Source: an uncultured Collinsella sp. (lineage in GTDB: Bacteria > Actinomycetota > Coriobacteriia > Coriobacteriales > Coriobacteriaceae). Taken from it: 5,431 nt of DNA. Shown here piece after piece: positions 1-4,260 of this stretch. The notes under the pieces were generated by a model. It saw nothing but the letters and a program-made list of their open reading frames with translations, searched no databases and was not told the origin of the DNA. Made by a program: the position numbers and the translations under genes. The stretch is taken from positions 1 to 5,431 of the forward strand of contig UQZL01000058.1 in the NCBI GenBank assembly GCA_900545605.1, given 5' to 3'. Every line of letters starts with the position of its first letter. The stretch's first letter is position 1.

Positions 1-1341
1 GACCATCAGCGCGCGACGAACCGCGCGGCCGGACGCATCCATGGGGCACGGCGTGAGCGGCTCGCCACGAAGCGAGCGACCGACATTTTGCGCATAGTGG
101 TCACAAAACGCCGAGAGTGCCGCCTCGACCGCCGCCGGCTCGGGACGGTCCTGCTGATGGCTGGACAGGCAGGCCATCACCACATCGAACAGCCGGGCGT
201 CGACAAACGCCAACGCATCGCGCAGCTCCTCGGAATCCGGCTCGAGCCCCAGCTGCTGGGCCTGCTCGGCCGCGGCGAGCGCCACATCGGGCTCGCGACG
301 AAGGAGCTGGGTCAAGTCACATCCAGGCGCGTGGGCGCCGACGGGATAATCGGGCGGAGCGTCCATCTTAAGGCGATAGGGACTGGCGATGTCACGCGTT
401 TTCTTGCGCGAACCCGAGGTGCCCGAAGCACTCGGCGTCGCCTCGTACGGCGCGACACCGGCAATGAGCTCGTAGACCGTGCTCGCCGCCGCATACACGT
501 CGATTGCCGGCGACATGCGCAAAACGCGCAGATCAACGATATCGTCGGTAAGCATCTCGGGCGGAGCGTAGGCAACCGTCGCGCGGCGCAGTGTGGCATA
601 GCGCTCGGTAAAGGACGCCTTGCCGCCAGCCCCCGCCACGGCCGATGCGGGCTCGAGCGCCAACGACGAGCCAAAGTCGATCAAACACAGGTCAAAGCTA
701 CCCTCGGCGAGTTGCTGGTCGAGCGGCAGACGCGCCGTGCGCACCATAATGTTAGCGGGCGAGATATCGCGATGGACAAAGCCCTCGCCCACCAGGCTCA
801 TACGGCACAGCAGATCGAACAGATCGCGGCCCAGGCGCGCCGCCACAAGCGGCGACAAGCGCCCGGCATCGTCTACGGCGAGTCGCGAGCGCAGGCGGGC
901 GAGCGTCTCGCCCTCGACCCATTCCATGACAATCGCAGGCACACCATCGACCTCGCCCCATCCATAGAGGCGGGGAAAGCCCTTAAGGCCCGAAAGGGCA
1001 CGGTGGCATTCGTATTCCTCGCGAAACGCCGCTTTGAACTTGGCGACCAGCGCCTCGTGAGCGGCATCGTCGTCAAACTCATCGCGCGTCGGTAAAATGA
1101 GCTGCTTGAGCGCCACGGCCTCGCCCTGGGCGTTGACGGCACGCGTCACGCGGCCGATACCGCCACGGCGCATGGTAGTGTCGTCGGCAAAGAGCATCGA
1201 AAAGCGACGCATATAGGCAGACAGCTCGTCCTGGCCGAGCGCGACAGCGGGCTCAAATCCGTCGACGCGCGCCAGACGCAGGCCAACCATGGGATCGCAG
1301 CCGAGCGATTGGGCTGCAGTGGGTGCAAGATCGGTCATCAT
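1..1341 (-). CDS. Hanks-type serine/threonine protein kinase (C-terminus beyond window)
   Basis: An open frame of 447 codons runs off the left edge, so the 3' end is missing. The predicted role is cytosolic ATP-dependent Ser/Thr phosphorylation. The kinase motifs appear in order: a glycine loop at residues 57-65 (RRGGIGRV), the ATP-binding lysine K79 in VALKQL, a helix-C glutamate probably at E108 or E109, the catalytic loop HRDISPAN (H190-N197), DFG at 222-224, PPE at 260-262 in the APE position, D281 in DVYAAA, and the subdomain XI arginine R399. An N-terminal extension of about 55 residues precedes the loop, and no membrane segment is visible. The start overlaps the stop of the upstream gene as ATGA; a second in-frame ATG lies at 1336-1338. 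No Shine-Dalgarno site is seen, so translation probably depends on coupling to the upstream gene. Oddities are Arg for the first loop glycine (R58) and Ser (S194) for the usual HRDxK lysine. The kinase call is firm; the substrate is unknown. Confidence 0.93.
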   Translation of the reverse strand, partial: MMTDLAPTAAQSLGCDPMVGLRLARVDGFEPAVALGQDELSAYMRRFSMLFADDTTMRRGGIGRVTRAVNAQGEAVALKQLILPTRDEFDDDAAHEALVAKFKAAFREEYECHRALSGLKGFPRLYGWGEVDGVPAIVMEWVEGETLARLRSRLAVDDAGRLSPLVAARLGRDLFDLLCRMSLVGEGFVHRDISPANIMVRTARLPLDQQLAEGSFDLCLIDFGSSLALEPASAVAGAGGKASFTERYATLRRATVAYAPPEMLTDDIVDLRVLRMSPAIDVYAAASTVYELIAGVAPYEATPSASGTSGSRKKTRDIASPYRLKMDAPPDYPVGAHAPGCDLTQLLRREPDVALAAAEQAQQLGLEPDSEELRDALAFVDARLFDVVMACLSSHQQDRPEPAAVEAALSAFCDHYAQNVGRSLRGEPLTPCPMDASGRAVRRALMV

Positions 1342-2249
1342 AGGGCAAGCGCCGCCACATTGTTGTTGAAGTTACTGAGCGCGACATCGTCATCGCCGTA
1401 ATGCCCGACCCATTGGCACAGGTTGGTATAGCAACCCCACAGATTGGCGTACTGCTGATACCACTTTGATCTGGGCGAGAATGTCTGGCGACCAAACTCG
1501 GCGCGGATGACAAACATCTCCCCGACCAAGCTGTCGCACGACCTGGGATCCCCTGTAGAGTTATAGGTCGAGACCACTTCATTGGCACGAGAAACGTAGC
1601 CGTCGAGCATGTTGTACTTGGTCACGAGCCAGCTGTGGATGCTCTCCTCCTCAGCTGCCGAGAGCCCGTCAGAGCTCGCGTCGTTACCAGCGTTGCCGCC
1701 TGTCGAGCCGCCGCTCCCAGACCCGCCGGCAGAGGAGTCCGACCCGGACCCACCGCCCGCGCTCGCCGAATCCGAGCTGGAGCCGGAGCTAGAGGCATCC
1801 GAGCCGCCGGGCTTCCCCGACTGCTGCGTATCCTGTCCCTTTTGCTGCTCGGCCTTGTTCACAACGGACGAAACGCTGTTATTGGAAAGACGATTGATGA
1901 TCTTGGTGTTGGTGAGCACGATGGTTTTGCCATTGGCAAGCGTGACTTCGTTGTCCGGGGCCTCGGCGCCGTCCGCATCGTCGGTGCCAAACACAACATG
2001 CGCGACCACACTTGCCCAAGCATATCCAGTCGTGGTGCCCAAATCACTTTTGACCTCATGCCCCACGCGCGGTTCGCGTGCGGCATGCGCCTGCATCATG
2101 GACGGCACGGTCATGCCATAGGCAGAAACGCCAGCTATGACCAGCACCAGCGAGCACGATAGCAGTGCGTACGCCCGCGGCGCCAAGCCCAGTCGGCGTC
2201 GCATGCGCACCGCGGCGCCGCGCTTTGTCTGAGTGCCACCGGGCCGCAT
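1338..2249 (-). CDS. Membrane-anchored protein of unknown function with Ser/Gly-rich linker
   Basis: This 303-residue protein belongs to no family I recognise. Residues 1-26 are basic (Arg/Lys-rich), followed by one hydrophobic segment at about 27-47 that should act as an uncleaved signal anchor or signal peptide and place the rest outside the cell. Residues about 60-135 form a small domain, containing EVTLANGKTIVLTNTK. Residues about 145-197 are a Ser/Gly/Asp linker. Residues 198-303 look helical and aromatic, with cysteines C238, C273 and C278. The start at 2249 was chosen because GGAGGAG sits 5 bases upstream. The frame stays open up to an ATG at 2342, but that longer form would put a terminator-like hairpin inside the coding region and move the charged/hydrophobic segment away from the N-terminus. 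The stop overlaps the kinase start, so the two proteins are probably made together. A role as sensor or partner for the kinase is inference from context only. Confidence 0.85.
   Translation of the reverse strand: MRPGGTQTKRGAAVRMRRRLGLAPRAYALLSCSLVLVIAGVSAYGMTVPSMMQAHAAREPRVGHEVKSDLGTTTGYAWASVVAHVVFGTDDADGAEAPDNEVTLANGKTIVLTNTKIINRLSNNSVSSVVNKAEQQKGQDTQQSGKPGGSDASSSGSSSDSASAGGGSGSDSSAGGSGSGGSTGGNAGNDASSDGLSAAEEESIHSWLVTKYNMLDGYVSRANEVVSTYNSTGDPRSCDSLVGEMFVIRAEFGRQTFSPRSKWYQQYANLWGCYTNLCQWVGHYGDDDVALSNFNNNVAALAL
1668..1814 (-). repeat. Low-complexity Ser/Gly/Asp linker coding segment
   Basis: This encodes roughly residues 146-194 of the membrane-anchored protein, almost entirely Ser, Gly, Ala, Asp and Thr with runs such as SSSGSSSD and GGSGSGGSTGG. 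Such a composition indicates a flexible tether between the membrane-proximal part and the C-terminal domain. The strand opposite gives a proline/glutamate-rich translation that is an artefact of this composition. Confidence 0.8.
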
Positions 2250-2254
2250 GCGTT

Positions 2255-2261
2255 CTCCTCC
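2255..2261 (-). promoter_or_regulatory. Ribosome binding site of the membrane-anchored protein
   Basis: GGAGGAG on the minus strand lies 5 bases before the ATG at 2249. It is the strongest Shine-Dalgarno match in this part of the window and decides the 303-residue start over the upstream ATG at 2342. Confidence 0.8.
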
Positions 2262-2262
2262 A

Positions 2263-2292
2263 ACAAAAACACGCCGCTCAGAAGCGGCGCAT
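2263..2292 (-). terminator. Intrinsic-terminator-like hairpin in the leader of the membrane-protein gene
   Basis: On the minus strand CGCCGCT and AGCGGCG (2289-2283 and 2278-2272) form a perfect 7-bp stem with the tetraloop TCTG. Two G-U pairs and one A-U pair could extend it to 10 bp. It is followed at once by TGTTTTTGTT. This is the classic form of a rho-independent terminator. It ends only a few bases before the Shine-Dalgarno site of the downstream gene, so it either closes the recR transcript with some read-through or works as an attenuator for the membrane-protein/kinase pair. Confidence 0.7.
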
Positions 2293-2313
2293 TCATTCAA
2301 ATCCATATTTGAG

Positions 2314-2342
2314 TGTATCAGCGAACCCAAAAGGTTGCGCAA
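2314..2342 (-). promoter_or_regulatory. Weak promoter candidate for the membrane-protein/kinase unit
   Basis: TTGCGC (2342-2337) and GATACA (2319-2314) are separated by 17 bases. The match to the sigma-70 consensus is modest: TTG of the -35 box and three positions of the -10 box. The -35 box overlaps the palindrome at 2334-2343. If real, transcription would start upstream of the terminator-like hairpin. An alternative pair, TTGGGT with TATGGA slightly downstream, is equally weak. Confidence 0.25.
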
Positions 2343-2343
2343 C
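2334..2343. repeat. Perfect 10-bp palindrome GTTGCGCAAC
   Basis: GTTGCGCAAC reads the same on both strands. It overlaps the candidate -35 box and resembles the second palindrome at 2407-2416 in 9 of 10 positions. It could be half of a regulator-binding pair; no known operator family was recognised. Confidence 0.4.
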
Positions 2344-2403
2344 GAATGGGCAAATTAAGGATGCGAGCGGAAGCGTCCATGCGATAAGCGGATACGAAGC
2401 ATC

Positions 2404-2419
2404 TTTGTTGCACAACAAA
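2404..2419. repeat. Near-perfect palindrome TTTGTTGCACAACAAA
   Basis: Seven-base arms TTTGTTG and CAACAAA flank the central CA. The core GTTGCACAAC (2407-2416) differs by one base from the palindrome at 2334-2343, with centres 73 bases apart, about seven turns of DNA. An operator or a weak hairpin in the recR downstream region are both possible. Confidence 0.4.
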
Positions 2420-2427
2420 CTCACAGT

Positions 2428-2457
2428 CGCACGGGGAAATTATGACTACCCCGTGCG
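2428..2457 (-). terminator. Hairpin downstream of recR, possible weak terminator
   Basis: CGCACGGGG and CCCCGTGCG form a perfect 9-bp GC-rich stem around a 12-base AT-rich loop, starting 37 bases after the recR stop. On the minus strand it is followed by ACTGTGAGTTTGTTG, a poor U-tract. It may slow or end the recR transcript or protect its 3' end. The better terminator shape lies further on at 2263-2292. Confidence 0.4.
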
Positions 2458-2494
2458 TCGCGAGGAAAACATACGGCAGGAGCAGGCTCGCCAC

Positions 2495-3091
2495 CTAAAT
2501 CGCGCGACGGGCCTCGATGGCGCGGCCAAGTGTAAGCTCGTCGGCATACTCCAGGTCGCCGCCCACGGGCAGGCCGCTCGCCAGACGCGACACCTCGACG
2601 CCCAGCGGCTTGATAGTGCGGGCCAGGTAGCTCGCCGTGGTCTCGCCCTCGATGTTGGGGTTGGTGGCGATGATGACCTCATGGATATCCTCGTGGCCCA
2701 GGCGCGCCAGCAGCTCGCGAATGTGCAACTGCTCGGGACCAATCTTGTCCATGGGGCTGATCACGCCGCCCAGCACATGGTACAGGCCATGGTAGCTGCC
2801 CGTGCGCTCGATTGCCTGGACGTCGCGCGGCTCGCCCACCACGCAAATGCGAGTGGTATCGCGCATCGGGTCCTGGCAGATGGAGCACTCGTCGGCCGTG
2901 GCGTAGTTAAAGCAACGGCTGCAAAAGTGGACCTCCTGCTTGACCTCCAGGATGGCCTCGGCCAGGCGGCGGGCCTCCTCGGCATCGGCCTCGAGCAGGT
3001 AATAGGCGATGCGCTGGGCCGACTTGGGACCAATGCCCGGCAGACGGCCCAGCTCATCGAGCAGTTTTTGCAGACTGTGATTCGCACTCAT
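2495..3091 (-). CDS. recR: Recombination mediator protein RecR
   Basis: RecR works with RecO (and RecF) to load RecA on single-stranded DNA at gaps in recombinational repair; it forms ring-shaped oligomers around DNA. The 198-residue length is typical. Visible parts in order are: the helix-hairpin-helix LPGIGPKSAQRIAYYLL (17-33), a four-cysteine zinc site (C57, C60, C69, C72), a Toprim domain from about residue 81 (ICVVGEPRDVQAIE, acidic E87) to about 176, and the C-terminal LPVGGDLEYADELTLGRA signature (174-191). The start lies 13 bases after the ybaB stop. No good Shine-Dalgarno site is seen in that gap, which is TA-rich (ATATAT), so recR is probably translated by coupling with ybaB. The ybaB-recR order is the conserved one; dnaX lies further upstream than usual. 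The identification is secure. Confidence 0.98.
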   Translation of the reverse strand: MSANHSLQKLLDELGRLPGIGPKSAQRIAYYLLEADAEEARRLAEAILEVKQEVHFCSRCFNYATADECSICQDPMRDTTRICVVGEPRDVQAIERTGSYHGLYHVLGGVISPMDKIGPEQLHIRELLARLGHEDIHEVIIATNPNIEGETTASYLARTIKPLGVEVSRLASGLPVGGDLEYADELTLGRAIEARRAI

Positions 3092-3104
3092 ATATATGCG
3101 TGTC

Positions 3105-3425
3105 TTAGAACGGCATGCCCGGGATGTTGAGGCCGCCGGTGATGGCGCCCATCTGCTTGTTGGCGAGCTCGTTGACGCCGCGGACGGCCTCGTTGACGGC
3201 AGCCATGATCATATCCTGCAGCATATCGACGTCCTCGGGATCGAGGGCATCGGGATCGATGGTGAGGTTGACGAGCTCCATCTCGCCGTTAACGGTCACC
3301 TTGACCATGCCGCCGCCGGCAGAGGCGTCGACGGTCTGGGACTTGAGGTTCTCCTGCGCGGCGGCAAGCTGCTCCTGCATCTTGCGAGCCTGCTTCATCA
3401 TCTGCTGCATGTTCATACCGGCCAT
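3105..3425 (-). CDS. ybaB: YbaB/EbfC family nucleoid-associated protein
   Basis: This 106-residue protein has the usual family length. YbaB/EbfC proteins form dimers that bind DNA and influence nucleoid structure and gene expression. The N-terminal half of the sequence is a Met/Gln/Lys-rich helix (MNMQQMMKQARKMQEQLAAAQ), followed by the central beta strands with VKVTVNGEMELVNLTIDPDAL (residues 41-61) and a C-terminal helix containing MLQDMIMAAVNEAVRGVNELA. The tail ends in a short Gly/Pro/Met segment (GGLNIPGMPF). The start is supported by AAAGGAG 5 bases upstream. It is followed closely by recR, so both probably share one transcript. In many bacteria ybaB directly follows dnaX; here 835 bases and an opposing gene intervene, so it needs its own promoter, for which there is a candidate at 3501-3509. 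Confidence 0.97.
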   Translation of the reverse strand: MAGMNMQQMMKQARKMQEQLAAAQENLKSQTVDASAGGGMVKVTVNGEMELVNLTIDPDALDPEDVDMLQDMIMAAVNEAVRGVNELANKQMGAITGGLNIPGMPF

Positions 3426-3430
3426 GATGG

Positions 3431-3437
3431 CTCCTTT
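3431..3437 (-). promoter_or_regulatory. Ribosome binding site of ybaB
   Basis: AAAGGAG on the minus strand with a 5-base spacer to the ATG at 3425. It fixes the start at MAGMNM rather than the internal methionines at residues 4 or 6. Confidence 0.75.
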
Positions 3438-3500
3438 ACGTGCGGCCGCGCGACAAGCTGCAAGGGCAGCCGGAGCACGGCGGGACTTTCAAACTCAAAA

Positions 3501-3509
3501 ATCGTACCA
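3501..3509 (-). promoter_or_regulatory. Extended -10 promoter candidate for ybaB-recR
   Basis: TGG followed by TACGAT on the minus strand gives an extended -10 element about 76 bases before the ybaB start, followed by an AT-rich stretch. No convincing -35 hexamer lies 16-18 bases upstream. It is the best candidate for a promoter that would allow ybaB-recR to be expressed apart from dnaX. Confidence 0.35.
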
Positions 3510-3587
3510 CGGCGCGCTGCGAGAGAGCGGGGCGGACGTGTTACCTCAGTCGATATACATGTCCTGGAGTGCAAGCCGCACCCATAG

Positions 3588-3622
3588 ATTATGCAAAGTT
3601 GAATAATTCGCATCTGCATAAT
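3588..3622. repeat. Inverted repeat ATTATGCA / TGCATAAT
   Basis: Perfect 8-base arms at 3588-3595 and 3615-3622 are separated by 19 bases, so that a CATAAT (-10-like) hexamer faces outward on both strands. It lies in the AT-rich part of the divergent region and could be a binding site for a regulator, or chance in AT-rich DNA. Confidence 0.35.
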
Positions 3623-3725
3623 ATTGAAAGCTAAATCTTGTAGAGCCGGAATCCGACATTTAATGCGTACCACTAAATGGCTAAATGCCGAGCCACTGCT
3701 CGAGGCGGCGCTCATGACGGCGGGG

Positions 3726-3731
3726 TATAAT
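3726..3731 (+). promoter_or_regulatory. -10 box (TATAAT) of the plus-strand membrane-protein gene
   Basis: A perfect TATAAT lies 34 bases before the start codon. No recognisable -35 hexamer occurs at 16-18 bases upstream, and there is no TG extension, so the promoter may be weak or activator-dependent. A short inverted repeat, ATTGC (3735-3739) and GCAAT (3748-3752), lies between the box and the ribosome binding site, near the expected transcription start. Confidence 0.55.
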
Positions 3732-3754
3732 TTGATTGCAATAGATAGCAATTT

Positions 3755-3759
3755 GGAGG
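3755..3759 (+). promoter_or_regulatory. Ribosome binding site of the plus-strand membrane-protein gene
   Basis: GGAGG with a 6-base spacer to the ATG at 3766. Together with the TATAAT box it is the main evidence that this short plus-strand frame is a real gene. Confidence 0.8.
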
Positions 3760-3765
3760 TGCCCC

Positions 3766-4239
3766 ATGAATGCCCCCGACGTGCTCCAAAACATCCGCTC
3801 AAAACACCCCGTTGCATATGTGGTTCTCTATCTCTTTGTCGGCTGGGCATTGCTGGTTATCATCACCCATGCTATAGCCTTTGGAGCAGAACTACTGATA
3901 GCCAGCTCGGACCAGCCCGTCGTCAAATGGGAAGCGACCGATGAGTGCACCGACGGAACTCGAACCATTTACTACAACAGCCCGTCCCTCTACCAAGAGT
4001 TCAAGGTCAAGATAAAGGACTCCAAGATTGTCGATGCCGAACTAGGCGCTTTCTTGACAATCGGAGCAACCGTCAACGCCGAGCAAGTCGAGCACACGGA
4101 CAGCCATGCGACGTATCGTATCGACCTCAGCATCCTAGGCCGACCGTCACGTACCTGTCTGCTCGAATGCGAGATACGCGGCACCGCGTTGCACATGTCC
4201 GAAATACAGATGCGCCCGGGCAAAGAGATCTCTTCTTGA
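3766..4239 (+). CDS. Small single-pass membrane protein of unknown function
   Basis: This 157-residue protein belongs to no family I recognise. Residues 1-15 are short and mildly basic (IRSKH), and one long hydrophobic segment spans about 16-45 (VAYVVLYLFVGWALLVIITHAIAFGAELL), so the rest is probably outside the membrane. Residues 50-157 alternate polar and hydrophobic positions, suggesting beta strands, with cysteines C61, C131 and C135; C131 and C135 sit in TCLLEC. The start is supported by GGAGG 6 bases upstream and a TATAAT box. It is encoded against all neighbours, sits inside the otherwise conserved dnaX-ybaB-recR cluster, and ends 21 bases from the dnaX stop in convergent orientation. 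No terminator was found after it. A late insertion into the cluster is likely; its function cannot be told from the sequence. Confidence 0.8.
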   Translation: MNAPDVLQNIRSKHPVAYVVLYLFVGWALLVIITHAIAFGAELLIASSDQPVVKWEATDECTDGTRTIYYNSPSLYQEFKVKIKDSKIVDAELGAFLTIGATVNAEQVEHTDSHATYRIDLSILGRPSRTCLLECEIRGTALHMSEIQMRPGKEISS

Positions 4240-4260
4240 GCAGCATACCCGCCCGCACGG

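Larger units (their letters stand above)
3438..3754. other. Divergent intergenic region between ybaB and the plus-strand membrane-protein gene
   Basis: No coding sequence is supported here. The ybaB-proximal part (to about 3540) is GC-rich. From about 3560 it turns AT-rich and holds an 8-base inverted repeat (3588-3622), a tandem CTAAATG pair (3673-3679 and 3681-3687) and the TATAAT box of the plus-strand gene. No tRNA, SRP RNA or riboswitch fold was recognised. Confidence 0.6.

Noticed and set aside
88..1095. Long plus-strand frame of 335 codons
   Set aside because: It lies wholly opposite the kinase, whose motifs (HRD, DFG, catalytic Lys) are unmistakable. The plus-strand translation is Arg/His-rich with no recognisable domain, as expected for the shadow of a GC-rich gene.
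1609..2162. Two plus-strand frames, one proline/glutamate-rich
   Set aside because: They mirror the Ser/Gly/Asp linker of the minus-strand membrane protein; no ribosome binding site or domain supports them.
2250..2342. N-terminal extension of the membrane-anchored protein to the ATG at 2342 (334 residues)
   Set aside because: There is no ribosome binding site at 2342, the extension would run through a terminator-like hairpin, and the ATG at 2249 has a strong GGAGGAG site and gives a normal basic N-terminus before the membrane segment.
2165..3130. Plus-strand frame of 321 codons across the recR region
   Set aside because: It lies opposite RecR, which is certain, and spans the terminator hairpin and the palindromes.
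3096..3606. Two plus-strand frames opposite ybaB
   Set aside because: YbaB on the minus strand has a clear family sequence and ribosome binding site; the opposite frames have neither.
3438..3765. SRP (4.5S/scRNA) gene or tRNA, which often lie near dnaX
   Set aside because: I looked for the conserved SRP RNA apical loop sequence and for cloverleaf arms in the intergenic DNA and saw neither.
3413..3850. Minus-strand frame of 145 codons between the plus-strand gene and ybaB
   Set aside because: It overlaps both the ybaB start and the beginning of the well-supported plus-strand gene, has no ribosome binding site and covers the promoter region.
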